From: an uncultured Victivallales bacterium
GTDB lineage: Bacteria > Verrucomicrobiota > Lentisphaeria > Victivallales > UBA1829
Length of the DNA: 64,000 bases
Reading direction: 5' to 3'
NCBI GenBank assembly: GCA_934644965.1
Contig: CAKUDG010000013.1
Location: forward strand, 1 to 64,000
The position numbers were made by a program, and so were the translations under genes. The notes under the pieces are model-generated. The model searched no databases. It worked only from the letters and a program-made list of their open reading frames with translations, and was not told the origin of the DNA. The number at the start of each line of letters is the position of its first letter. Position 1 is the stretch's first letter. Shown here one piece after another: positions 34,338 to 43,101 of this stretch.

Positions 34338-34928
34338 ATGGACACGGAACGGAATACGGAAGTAAACGATGAGATTTTGATCCGCGGTTTCATAAAGGGC
34401 AGTCTGGAGGATTTTGATCTTCTTTATGAACGTCACAAGCGGTCACTGTATTTGTATCTGAGCCGTTTTCTGCCCGGGGACAAGGCGACGACCGATGACC
34501 TTTTTCAGCAGACCTGGCTGAAAGTCATTGCTCTTCTGCCCAGATATGAGGAACGGGAGCGCTTCCCCGCATGGCTGATGCGTATTGCGCACAATCTGGC
34601 AATGGATCATTTCCGGAGGATGCGGAGAAATGCCGAGGAGTCTTTTGAGGATTCCATGGTTGAACGCCTTCCTTCTGCATCGGAGTCGCCGCTGCAGGGG
34701 ATACAGAACGAGGAATTGGGAAAGGCTATCTCCGGCGCGGTGGCGGAACTGCCTCCGGAACTGCGGGAAGTGTTTCTGATGCGGCAGAGCGGGATTGCAT
34801 TCCGTGAAATCGCCGATATTCAGGGCTGCTCCATCAATACGGCTCTGGCCAGAATGCAGTATGCGCTGAAAAGACTGCGCAAAAGTCTGGCAGGATGGGA
34901 AGATAACGGGAAAGGCGGTGCAAAATGA
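34338..34928 (+). CDS. ECF-type RNA polymerase sigma factor
   Basis: 196 residues. Sigma-2 region: FDLLYERHKRSLYLYLSRFL, DDLFQQTWLKV and RIAHNLAMDHFRR. Sigma-4 region: LPPELREVFLMRQSG with a helix-turn-helix around REIADIQGCSINTALARMQYA. No sigma-1 or sigma-3 domain is present, as expected for ECF sigma factors. The stop overlaps the zinc anti-sigma gene by ATGA, and an exported coiled-coil protein follows, so the operon probably answers an envelope signal. No confident promoter was identified; self-regulation is likely but not shown. Confidence 0.92.
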   Translation: MDTERNTEVNDEILIRGFIKGSLEDFDLLYERHKRSLYLYLSRFLPGDKATTDDLFQQTWLKVIALLPRYEERERFPAWLMRIAHNLAMDHFRRMRRNAEESFEDSMVERLPSASESPLQGIQNEELGKAISGAVAELPPELREVFLMRQSGIAFREIADIQGCSINTALARMQYALKRLRKSLAGWEDNGKGGAK

Positions 34929-35440
34929 TGAATTGCGAGACGGCATCGGTAAAAATTCTGTCGGATGAAAAGATTTCCGGGGAACTTGCCGCGCATCTGG
35001 CGGAATGCCCGGAATGCGCCGCTCTTGCCGGAGAATGGAAGAAAATCAGGAGTCTTCCTTTGGAAGAAAAATGCCGGGAAGAGTTCTCTCCGCCCCGGGA
35101 ACTGGATTTCTTCATTCATGCGGCCGCCTCGGCTCAGGCTGCGGATTTTCGCAGACTTCTTCTGCGCAGAAAACTTTTTCACTGGATTCCGGCGGCGGCG
35201 GCGATTTTTGCTGTCTGTGCGTCCGCTTTTCTTTTCTCTCTGGAAAACGAGGAGCCGCGGGCGGTGTATGCGGGAAACAATTTCGGATGGGAAAGCATGG
35301 AATCCGATGCGGCTCTTGTCATGCTTTCCCTGGAACTGGAATCGGCTGTGGACTCGCTGGATGCGAAATCGGACAATAATGATTTGCTGGTCAGGGCGCT
35401 GGCTCAGGAGTTGACGGAAACATCGGGAATGAATTTTTAA
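34925..35440 (+). CDS. Membrane anti-sigma factor with HxxxCxxC zinc motif
   Basis: 171 residues. The N-terminus has HLAECPECA, the HxxxCxxC core of zinc-binding anti-sigma domains. One transmembrane helix lies at about 86-105, and the outer part of about 65 residues is acidic and Leu/Asp-rich. It would hold the co-transcribed ECF sigma factor at the membrane. ATGA overlap with the sigma gene supports stoichiometric coupling. The short extracytoplasmic part suggests it senses a ligand or partner, perhaps the exported protein encoded next. Confidence 0.85.
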   Translation: MMNCETASVKILSDEKISGELAAHLAECPECAALAGEWKKIRSLPLEEKCREEFSPPRELDFFIHAAASAQAADFRRLLLRRKLFHWIPAAAAIFAVCASAFLFSLENEEPRAVYAGNNFGWESMESDAALVMLSLELESAVDSLDAKSDNNDLLVRALAQELTETSGMNF

Positions 35441-35458
35441 TCTGACGAAGGGAAAATC

Positions 35459-36124
35459 ATGTTGAAACCATTCACTCCACTTATTCTTGCGGGGCTTTTT
35501 CTTTCCGGAACCCTTTTGATCCCGAATGCCTTTTCCGAGGCTGAGAATGAGGAATTTCTTCCGGGGGTGCCGCCTCCGCCCGCGCATGATCTTCCTCCGC
35601 GGGCGGGAAAGGACGGACCGCCGCCTCCGCATCATGGACTCAAACAGCGCAAAGGTTTTCTCAACTCTCTTTCCAAGGAGGAACGTGAAAAATTCCGTCA
35701 GCTTGCTACCGAGGATCCGGAAGCTTTTAAGAAAGAAATGATCAAGCGTATTCATGAGGCACGGAAGAAAGAACTTGCCGAACTCATGAAAATCCGTTCC
35801 GAATATCTCAATGCAAAGGATGAGAAAGCAAAGGAAGCGGCCAGAAAGAAGATTGAAGCGGCGCTCCGTCAGAAATTTGAGCAGCATCAGGAAATGACGC
35901 GCCGCCGCATTGAAGAGACGGAAAGGAAACTCCTGGCGGCACAGGAAAAGCTTCTTCAGTTTAAAAAGGAGTATGAAAAACGCAAATTGGAGGCGGATCA
36001 GATTATTGCAAAAGGAGTGGCGGACTTTACCAATCCTGCTCAGGAGCCGCGTCTTGGGCCGCCGCCTCCGCCTCCACGCCGGAAGGGAAAGGCTTTACCT
36101 CAGGCAGAAGAGGTGAAACCATAA
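35459..36124 (+). CDS. Exported Pro-rich, coiled-coil protein (paralogue of 41329-42102)
   Basis: 221 residues. A signal peptide (about 1-26) is followed by a Pro-rich segment (about 35-60), a highly charged helical region (about 68-185) rich in Lys/Glu/Arg and predicted to form a coiled coil, and a second Pro-rich tail with PPPPPPRRKG. No enzyme motif is visible. The architecture recalls periplasmic Spy/CpxP-type or metal-sensor proteins, but the link is weak. It is the third gene of the sigma/anti-sigma operon, with GGGAAAATC before the ATG and a terminator after it. The 41329 gene has the same layout. Confidence 0.72.
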   Translation: MLKPFTPLILAGLFLSGTLLIPNAFSEAENEEFLPGVPPPPAHDLPPRAGKDGPPPPHHGLKQRKGFLNSLSKEEREKFRQLATEDPEAFKKEMIKRIHEARKKELAELMKIRSEYLNAKDEKAKEAARKKIEAALRQKFEQHQEMTRRRIEETERKLLAAQEKLLQFKKEYEKRKLEADQIIAKGVADFTNPAQEPRLGPPPPPPRRKGKALPQAEEVKP

Positions 36125-36181
36125 GAAATACGGCAGGCTTGCCTGCAACGAGTGCAGGGAATGTAGCGAGAATCTAGGAGT

Positions 36182-36215
36182 ATGAGGGCGAACAGCCCTC
36201 ATGCTTTTTTATTTT
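36182..36215 (+). terminator. Intrinsic terminator of the sigma operon
   Basis: ATGAGGGC (36182-36189) and GCCCTCAT (36195-36202) form a perfect 8-bp stem with a GAACA loop. GCTTTTTTATTTTT follows. Confidence 0.88.
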
Positions 36216-36245
36216 TTATTTTTTAAGATTTCGTGCTCCGCACGA

Positions 36246-36320
36246 CCAGCGTTTCGCCGCTGGACCGCGACAAGGTCACGGACCTTGACCTCGTGAAAAA
36301 TGCTAACCGCATTTTTCCGT
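36246..36320. repeat. 75-nt triple-hairpin intergenic repeat, copy 2
   Basis: Same three stems as copy 1; the third loop is TAACC. It is preceded directly by an extra palindrome TCGTGC-TCC-GCACGA (36231-36245). It differs from copy 3 at two positions only, both within the third loop. Confidence 0.9.
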
Positions 36321-36389
36321 ATTCTGTTGCTTCGCAATTGATTCCTTTGCTTGCTTCGCAAAATTTTATTTCATTTTTGCCTCCGGCGG

Positions 36390-36464
36390 CCAGCGTTTCG
36401 CCGCTGGACCGCGACAAGGTCACGGACCTTGACCTCGTGAAAAATGCTCATCGCATTTTTCCGT
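36390..36464. repeat. 75-nt triple-hairpin intergenic repeat, copy 3
   Basis: Same element in the same orientation as copy 2, 69 nt further on. It ends four bases before the stop codon of the O-antigen-ligase-like gene, so it probably also forms the 3' end of that transcript. The 69-nt spacer contains two TTGC-TTC-GCAA mini-hairpins. Confidence 0.9.
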
Positions 36465-36468
36465 AATT

Positions 36469-38442
36469 CTATGGCTGCCAGGCTGGATGAAAAGTATCGT
36501 CAGAAAATGGCGGATAATATTCCGGATTCCCCGGAAAAAGCTCCTGAGCTCTTTTCAAGTGCTCCTCCGCTTCCAGCTCCCTGCCGGGCAGATTATGCAG
36601 AAGACGGTATTTGCGGAAATGAAATCCCGCCCGAAGCGGATTTCTCCGCAAAGTCTCATTCAGATAGAGTTCCCCAAGCTCAAAGTTCCCCCTCGACAAC
36701 ATGAAATCCGAAGCCACCGCCCACGGGAAAGGCGATTCGGGAGCCGCTTCCACCGCCCGCTCCAAGAGACGGACGACCTGGTCCGGAGTCGTGAAACGCT
36801 GCGCATCCTCCTGCGCATACCGTGGATTGGCAGACTCAAAAAGCGAAGCAAAAGCCATTTCAAAACGAATCAGGCGCGCCGCCGTGAAAAAACTCAGAAG
36901 CGCCAGGATGCAGAGAGCCAGAAAAGCAAGCCGATGCAGATATTTTCCCGGATTTCCGTTTTTCCCCTTCCCCTTTCCCTTTCCCAGGAAAGGAAGGGTG
37001 ACAAACCCTGTTTTCAGTTTCCGTATTCCCGGGAGAGAGAGCAGAATCAAAGAAAGCGCCGCCGCCGTCGCAAGAGCTCCCGGAGTCTCAAAGTTGAGCT
37101 CTATCAGGGAATCCAGAGACCAGATGAGGATTCCCAGTGTCAGCACCGCCGCGAACTGAATTTCATGATTGTCCTTCCACTGTTTCCATTGTCCCGCACG
37201 CCTGAGAAGAAGCACTCCGCAAGCACAGGGCAGCAGAAGGAGAAAGGAGGAAAGCAGAAATCCCGGGATCCCCGTCTGAGATCCGAAGAGCAGAATCATA
37301 TTGTGCGGAGTATGCGGTGCTTCATTGTTCTGCATGATCTTGCGTGTGGTGTAGTCATGAAAGAAATCCCCCCATCCCGTGCCGCAGAACGGATGTTCCG
37401 CCATCATCCGGAAGGCGGCCTGGAAATAGTCAAAGCGGAAAAACATGGAATTGAATCCGCGTCCGCTCAACACAAGCACAATGAATCCCGCTATCGCCGA
37501 GAAAAAAAGCAGAATGGAGAGAATTCTCCACTTCCAGTTCATTTTCATACAGAAGAGGAGCAAAAAGCATCCTCCTGTCAGGGCAAGCACCCCCCCGCGG
37601 CTCCCGGTTTCCTTCAGGAGGAAGAGAAACACTGCGCAGAGAGGAACGCTCAGGACCCAGCGCGAAAGTTTCGGCGGCTCCACATACTGCTCCCCAAAAC
37701 GCCAGAATGCGTACAGAAGCACAGGCAGAAGCGAAGCCAGATAGCCCGCATAGACGTTGCAGACCGCAAAATCCGCCGAAACACGCTGTTCCTCCAGACG
37801 GACTTCCAAACCCGCACCGGTAGTCAGGTCCAGTCCAGTTTTCAAGCTTTCGTCATAGAGAAACTGGCGCGTCGCCTCAAATCCGTACCCGTACTGATAC
37901 AGACCCGACGCCGCGGAAAACAAGGATGCCGCCAGCACGCTCCACAAAAGCCCGCGCGCAAATTCCGGTCTCCTTTCGAGCAGCAGAAACAGACTCAGAA
38001 CATAGCACGCCATCCCGGAACAGCAGACCGTCATTTGAGCCTGAAAATCCCATGTCGAAGCATTCACCACCCCGAGATACGAAACCGGGACCAGCAGGAA
38101 CCACCCCGTCGCATACCATTGCAGTGGACCTTTGTCTGTTTCCCCGGAGACTGCTGCTCTGCCGAAAGGCTCCTCCTCAGCAGCGTCCTCGGCTCTTTTT
38201 CTCCCCTCCCGGGCCAATGCAAGAAGACAGAGCCCCAGCAGCAATGCCGAACAAAGAAAAAAAACATTCAGAGGCCACGCCGCAAAAAGAATCCCCGCCA
38301 CACTTTTCCAGTAGGTCCCGGGCATTTCAGGAACACCGGCAATCGATGCAAATTTCAGCGGCGAAAGAAACGTCAGTGCCATCGCCGCATATTCGGCTGC
38401 AAATATGGGAAAGGAAAAGGATCTGCCACGTTCTTTCGTCAT
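36469..38442 (-). CDS. O-antigen ligase/polymerase-like membrane protein with C-terminal TPR
   Basis: 657 residues. About twelve hydrophobic segments are spread over residues 10-540. The large periplasmic loop with FCGTGWGDFFHDYTTRK and EAPHTPHNMILLFGSQTG is characteristic of the Wzy/WaaL (O-antigen ligase) superfamily. The C-terminal 120 residues form TPR-like helices, an arrangement seen in family members that polymerise or ligate surface glycans. A GKGKGKGKNG loop near residue 500 is unusual. It is the last gene after pyrG and xer on the minus strand. Confidence 0.85.
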   Translation of the reverse strand: MTKERGRSFSFPIFAAEYAAMALTFLSPLKFASIAGVPEMPGTYWKSVAGILFAAWPLNVFFLCSALLLGLCLLALAREGRKRAEDAAEEEPFGRAAVSGETDKGPLQWYATGWFLLVPVSYLGVVNASTWDFQAQMTVCCSGMACYVLSLFLLLERRPEFARGLLWSVLAASLFSAASGLYQYGYGFEATRQFLYDESLKTGLDLTTGAGLEVRLEEQRVSADFAVCNVYAGYLASLLPVLLYAFWRFGEQYVEPPKLSRWVLSVPLCAVFLFLLKETGSRGGVLALTGGCFLLLFCMKMNWKWRILSILLFFSAIAGFIVLVLSGRGFNSMFFRFDYFQAAFRMMAEHPFCGTGWGDFFHDYTTRKIMQNNEAPHTPHNMILLFGSQTGIPGFLLSSFLLLLPCACGVLLLRRAGQWKQWKDNHEIQFAAVLTLGILIWSLDSLIELNFETPGALATAAALSLILLSLPGIRKLKTGFVTLPFLGKGKGKGKNGNPGKYLHRLAFLALCILALLSFFTAARLIRFEMAFASLFESANPRYAQEDAQRFTTPDQVVRLLERAVEAAPESPFPWAVASDFMLSRGNFELGELYLNETLRRNPLRAGFHFRKYRLLHNLPGRELEAEEHLKRAQELFPGNPEYYPPFSDDTFHPAWQP

Positions 38443-38446
38443 CGGG

Positions 38447-39430
38447 TCACGCCCTCGGATGAGCTTTGTTGTATACCTGTTTCATTCGTTCGGTGCTGAT
38501 ATGCGTGTAAATCTGTGTCGTGCTCAGATTCGCGTGCCCGAGAAGTTCCTGCACGCTGCGGAGATCCGCTCCGGCATCCAGAAGATGCGTGGCAAAAGAA
38601 TGACGGAGTTTATGCGGAGTCAGATCCGCGGGCAGGCCGACGGTCGCCAGATAATTCTTGAAGTTGCGCTGAAAGGAACGCGCCGACAGACGGCCGCCGT
38701 CCTGATTGATGAAAAGCGCCGCCTGAGGACGGGAATCGCTGGAAAAACTCCTCCGGAGGGAAAGATAGTTCCGAATCGCGCGCACAGCAGGGTGCCCGAG
38801 CGCAGCAATCCGCTCTTTCTTCCCTTTCCCGCGGACCTTCATGACATCCGAAATGAGATCAATGTCACTGAAATTCAGTCCGAGAGCTTCGCTGATGCGG
38901 AGTCCCCCGGAATAAATGACTTCCAGAAGCGCGGAGTCCCTCGCGGAAGAGAAAAGAGCGCTCTCCTCCGACTTGACGACTTCCCGGGCGGCTGCATCAC
39001 GCCAGAAAATGCCGGGAGCATCCAGCAGGCGGCCGACTTCCTCCACAGTCATGTATTTCGGAAGCATTTTCTGTTTTCTCGGGGAAACCAGTCCGGAAAA
39101 CGGGTTGGAGTCCACAAGCTTCTCCCGTTCCATATAGCGGTAGAAGGAACGCAGAGCGGAAATCTTGCGGACAATGGAGGTCTTGGAGATCTTTTCCTCC
39201 TCCTGGAGCTTGACAATGAAAAAACGGGCGTCATGAACAGTCGCCGCATTCCAGTCGCAGGAATCTTTCGCAGGATCCAGATGAAGGGCAAGCCGGGCAA
39301 ACTGTTCAATGTCCATCCGATACGATTCCAGCGTATGGACTGAAGCATTCCGCTCGTTCCCCAGATAATTCAGAAACTCCGGAATCAGCCTGTCTCCCGC
39401 AGTCGTCGACGACGCATCCTCTCCTGACAT
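38447..39430 (-). CDS. Tyrosine site-specific recombinase (XerC/XerD)
   Basis: 327 residues. The N-terminal SAM-like DNA-binding domain is followed by the catalytic domain with Arg in GGLRISEALGL, HKLRHSFATHLL, LLGHANLSTTQIY and the nucleophilic Tyr in IYTHIS. Length and motifs fit the chromosome-dimer-resolving XerC/XerD type. Integrase-like use is less likely, as there is no mobile element nearby. It sits 10 nt downstream of pyrG and 4 nt upstream of the ligase-like gene, so the three are probably co-transcribed. Confidence 0.9.
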   Translation of the reverse strand: MSGEDASSTTAGDRLIPEFLNYLGNERNASVHTLESYRMDIEQFARLALHLDPAKDSCDWNAATVHDARFFIVKLQEEEKISKTSIVRKISALRSFYRYMEREKLVDSNPFSGLVSPRKQKMLPKYMTVEEVGRLLDAPGIFWRDAAAREVVKSEESALFSSARDSALLEVIYSGGLRISEALGLNFSDIDLISDVMKVRGKGKKERIAALGHPAVRAIRNYLSLRRSFSSDSRPQAALFINQDGGRLSARSFQRNFKNYLATVGLPADLTPHKLRHSFATHLLDAGADLRSVQELLGHANLSTTQIYTHISTERMKQVYNKAHPRA

Positions 39431-39440
39431 GAGTGACTCT

Positions 39441-41051
39441 TCACGCCTTTCTCGAATCCATCGCCGCCTTGATGAACGCGCGGAACAGCGGATGCGCCTT
39501 CATCGGAGTCGATTTGAATTCAGGATGAAACTGACACGCCACAAACCACGGATGCTCCGGCAGTTCGATCATTTCCACAAGGGCTCCATTCGGGGATGTC
39601 CCTGTAATTTCGAGTCCTCCGGAGCAGAGTTCGCCACTGTACTTCGTATTGAATTCATAGCGATGGCGGTGCCGTTCGGAAATCTTCGACGCGCCCCCGT
39701 AGGCCTCAGCCGCACGGCTGCCGGGCTTGACAATGCACGGATAGGCTCCCAGACGCATGGTTCCCCCCTTCGCCGTGACCGTCTTCTGCGTTTCCATCAG
39801 GGCTATGACCGGATGCGCGGTGGTCTGATTGAATTCCGCACTGTCCGCATCCGTCATGCCGCAGACATTCCGCGCAAATTCGATGACCGCGCACTGCATT
39901 CCCAGGCAGATCCCCAGAAACGGCGTCCCGCTCTCTCTGGCATAACGGATCGCCTTGATTTTCCCGGGAACGCCGCGGTCTCCGAAGCCCCCTGGAACCA
40001 GAATGGCGTTGACGCCTTCAAACAGTTCGGATGCAGGGGCCATGTCAAGCTCTTCCGCCTCAATCGGACGGATCTGGACCTTCACATGATTCGCAATCCC
40101 TCCATGGGACAACGCTTCGTAAATGCTTTTATATGCATCGCGCAAGGCAATGTATTTGCCAACAACCGCCACAGTGACCGTCCCGTTCGCAGGATGCAGA
40201 ATGTTGGCGATCATCGACTCCCATTCCCCGATATGCAGTTCGCGTTCCGGCAGATCCAGGAGTTTCAGGATATTCGTGTCCAGATGCTGGGCCGCCAGGT
40301 CCAGGGGCACCTCGTAAATGGAGTGCTTCACATCCAGTTCTTCGATGACCAGATTGCGTTTGACGTTGCAGAAAAGCGCCAGTTTGTTCTTATGATCCTC
40401 CTCCATCGGAACTTCGCAGCGGCAGATCAGGATGTCCGGAATGATGCCGATGTTCCGGAGAATCGCCACGGACTGCTGGGAGGGTTTGGTCTTGAGTTCT
40501 CCAGCCGCCTTGATGTAGGGCACAAGCGTCAGATGGATGAAAATGGAATTGTTTTCCCCCACATCGTGATGAAACTGGCGGATGGCCTCCAGGAAGGGGA
40601 GCGATTCAATGTCTCCCGCCGTTCCTCCGATTTCGGTGATTGCAATATCGATATCGCCGGAATCCAGGGAGGCGATCGCGGCCTTGATTTCATTCGTGAT
40701 ATGCGGAATCACCTGCACGGTTCCGCCCAGATACCCGCCTTCGCGTTCGCGGGAAATGACGGAACTGTAAATCCTTCCGGTTGTATAATTGCTGGACTTG
40801 GAACAGGTGATGCCGGAAAAACGTTCATAATGCCCCAGGTCAAGATCCGTCTCCGCACCGTCGTCCGTCACATAGACTTCTCCATGCTGGTAAGGAGACA
40901 TGGTTCCGGGATCGACATTCAGATAGGGGTCCAGTTTCTGCATCCCGACCCTGTAGCCGCGCTGTTTGAGCAGCATGGCGATTGATGCCGCCGTAATGCC
41001 TTTCCCGAGAGAAGAAACCACCCCGCCAGTGATGAAAATATGCTTTGTCAT
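39441..41051 (-). CDS. pyrG: CTP synthase
   Basis: 536 residues, normal length. The N-terminal synthase domain has ITGGVVSSLGKGITAAS. The C-terminal class I glutaminase has the nucleophile in LGICLGMQCAVIEFARN and the FHPEFKSTP His/Glu pair. It makes CTP from UTP and glutamine. It is the first gene of the pyrG-xer-ligase run. Confidence 0.97.
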   Translation of the reverse strand: MTKHIFITGGVVSSLGKGITAASIAMLLKQRGYRVGMQKLDPYLNVDPGTMSPYQHGEVYVTDDGAETDLDLGHYERFSGITCSKSSNYTTGRIYSSVISREREGGYLGGTVQVIPHITNEIKAAIASLDSGDIDIAITEIGGTAGDIESLPFLEAIRQFHHDVGENNSIFIHLTLVPYIKAAGELKTKPSQQSVAILRNIGIIPDILICRCEVPMEEDHKNKLALFCNVKRNLVIEELDVKHSIYEVPLDLAAQHLDTNILKLLDLPERELHIGEWESMIANILHPANGTVTVAVVGKYIALRDAYKSIYEALSHGGIANHVKVQIRPIEAEELDMAPASELFEGVNAILVPGGFGDRGVPGKIKAIRYARESGTPFLGICLGMQCAVIEFARNVCGMTDADSAEFNQTTAHPVIALMETQKTVTAKGGTMRLGAYPCIVKPGSRAAEAYGGASKISERHRHRYEFNTKYSGELCSGGLEITGTSPNGALVEMIELPEHPWFVACQFHPEFKSTPMKAHPLFRAFIKAAMDSRKA

Positions 41052-41328
41052 TTCCTGTATTCCGTTTGAAAAAAATATACCGATGTTGTTTTCATGAATT
41101 CCGATCCCGGAACTGGAATCCTTTCTCCGTAAGATATCACGTTTTGCCGTTTATTCAAAGAAAAGCCCCGGAAAAAAACTTCTCACGCGTTCTTTGCACA
41201 CAATAAGATTCTTTCTTTTGCGTTTCTTATAACAAAGGTACTTTCCCTTTCCAGGGAATCACGGGACATCACAAACAGTCATCAAAAAAAATCATCTTCA
41301 CAAAAACAAAACCAAGGAGAAATGCACC

Positions 41329-42102
41329 ATGAGAAGCGAAAAAACATTCCTGAGCATTTGCGCGGCCGCTTTTGCCCTTTCCTGCACCTCTCCGCTTTTT
41401 GCGGCAGAGCCATCTGATCCACCGCCCCCGCCGCCTCAGCCTTCTGAAGCATCTCCGGGAGGAATTCTTCCTCCCCCCCCACCACCGCGGGCCATCCTGC
41501 CGGAAGAAGGTCCGGAGATTCCCGCTCCTCCATCGGCAAGACCTGGCAGAGATGCGCAGCTCAGCCCTGAAACCAGAGCGAAAATCCGTGAAATGCAAAA
41601 GGAAATCGAAGCCATCAGAAAAGCGGACATCGAAAAACGCCGCTCCGAAATGCTGGAACTCAGACAGCAGATCGAACGTTACCGCGAGGAAAAATCCGAT
41701 GACGCCAAGGCAAAACTCATGCAGACCCTTTCCAAGCGCTTCGACTCCCGTATTGCCGCAAGGGAAAAACGCATCGCAGACCAGAAACAGAAGCTGGAGC
41801 AGGAAAAAGCCGATAAAGCCAAAATCATTGCCGAAGAATTTGAACGCATGGTCAACGCTCCGGAACGCGGGAAACAACACATGCATCGGAGAGACAAAGC
41901 TCCCGGAAATCCTCCGGACAAGGCTTTGGCTCCCGGCAGGAATCATCATCCGGGCAAAAGAAATGCGAATCTCCCCGGCGGTCCACGCAAACGCGCCGGA
42001 AAGCCCGAAGGGGATACTGACGTGACGCATATGCCCCCGTCGCCTCCTCCCGCCGTCTCCGATCCGCAGGCACTTCCTCCGGATGCAGAAGCGGAAGATT
42101 GA
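41329..42102 (+). CDS. Exported Pro-rich, coiled-coil protein (paralogue of 35459-36124)
   Basis: 257 residues. Signal peptide (about 1-26), Pro-rich segment with PPPPPPQP and PPPPPPRA (about 30-70), a charged coiled-coil helix (about 80-180), then a His/Pro/Gly-rich tail. The layout copies the third gene of the sigma/anti-sigma operon. No enzymatic motif is seen. AAGGAG lies 9 nt before the ATG. It stands alone, divergent from pyrG, so it could be a second target of the same sigma factor; this is inference. Confidence 0.68.
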   Translation: MRSEKTFLSICAAAFALSCTSPLFAAEPSDPPPPPPQPSEASPGGILPPPPPPRAILPEEGPEIPAPPSARPGRDAQLSPETRAKIREMQKEIEAIRKADIEKRRSEMLELRQQIERYREEKSDDAKAKLMQTLSKRFDSRIAAREKRIADQKQKLEQEKADKAKIIAEEFERMVNAPERGKQHMHRRDKAPGNPPDKALAPGRNHHPGKRNANLPGGPRKRAGKPEGDTDVTHMPPSPPPAVSDPQALPPDAEAED

Positions 42103-42435
42103 AAGGGAAAGTGGGATATTCATCAAGATGAAAATTCTCACCCGTCTGGGAAACAGGAAATTACAGCCGCGTGAGAAGGAATGTTGATCTTTCCGTTCCC
42201 TTCCGGGTTCCATCGGAAGGGCTGAAGAACGGATCCGGGAAAAGGATTTCGGACAGAGGGGGGCCGACTTTTCCTGCATCCGTTCTCTTTTCTTTCTGTC
42301 CGGAAGCCGGAGGGGGAAAAAACGCAGAGAGCAGATGCCGGAATCCGGCAGTCTGGAATTCAGAACGTCAGGGAAATCTCTGGAAAAACATGGGGCCGCA
42401 TATATAAGGAGTAAATCCGACAGAGAAGGGAGGAC
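42103..42435. other. Convergent intergenic stretch, 333 nt
   Basis: No gene or repeat is supported here. The one visible structure is a 7-bp inverted repeat TTCTCAC/GTGAGAA (42135-42141 with 42171-42177) with a 29-nt loop and no T run. Confidence 0.5.
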
Positions 42436-43101
42436 TTATTCTTTCCCAGCATCATGACTGATGCGATTCAGTCTCCGTTCGAGTTCAGTCCGCCAGTATT
42501 CGAGTTCGACTTCGGAAAGATTCGGGGGAATTCTGACTTCCTCGTCCAGAATCAGAGTAATTTTTGCCCATGGCTTGGGGATCTGGAAGGCGTCCCAGCT
42601 TTTCAGCTCCCAGTAGGAGGAGTAGTTGACGGCAATGGGAATGACGGGAATCTGAAGCTGACTTGCCAGATGCACCGGGCCGCGGCTCATGATATATTTC
42701 GGGCCGCGCGGACCGTCCGGAGTGAAACTGACATAGAAGCCGCCCTTCGCGTGGCGGAGCGCCCCGTGCAGAACCTGGACGGCCTTTCTGGAACTGGATC
42801 CGCGGACACTCCTGATACCGAACTGCTGAACGAGATCGGCAATGTACTGCCCGTCTCTGGAGGCACTGATCACCGCAGTGGTGTGTTCCCGGGTCCATTT
42901 CGGAAACATGGCGGGGAAAAACAGCAGACGGTTGTGCCAGGTGATCGTCACTGCCGGAGGATTGCGCCTCCCGATATGATTGCACGGGTCAATGATTTCA
43001 TGGCGCATCAGACGGCTCAGAAGCAGAAGAAGACGGGAAGGAAACCAGTAGATCCACGTGGGGAATTTTTTGATCTGGCGGAAACGTTCCTTGAATGTCA
43101 T
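42436..43101 (-). CDS. DUF374-family lysophospholipid/lipid A acyltransferase-like protein
   Basis: 221 residues. The acyltransferase site appears as ITWHNRLLFF, with the lipid-binding motif RGSSSRKA and the family signature FTPDGPRGPKY. DUF374 proteins resemble LpxL-like acyltransferases that add acyl chains to lipid A precursors. The specific substrate is not known. The start overlaps the nth stop by 4 nt. Confidence 0.88.
   Translation of the reverse strand: MTFKERFRQIKKFPTWIYWFPSRLLLLLSRLMRHEIIDPCNHIGRRNPPAVTITWHNRLLFFPAMFPKWTREHTTAVISASRDGQYIADLVQQFGIRSVRGSSSRKAVQVLHGALRHAKGGFYVSFTPDGPRGPKYIMSRGPVHLASQLQIPVIPIAVNYSSYWELKSWDAFQIPKPWAKITLILDEEVRIPPNLSEVELEYWRTELERRLNRISHDAGKE

Noticed and set aside
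36233..36466. 78-codon plus-strand ORF covering two copies of the 75-nt repeat
   Set aside because: Its translation only repeats the element twice. There is no ribosome-binding site, and the hairpin stems explain the conservation better than coding does.
38447..39430. Tyrosine recombinase as the integrase of a mobile element
   Set aside because: It is packed between pyrG and a ligase-like gene, with no att repeats, tRNA or phage genes around, so housekeeping XerC/XerD is simpler.
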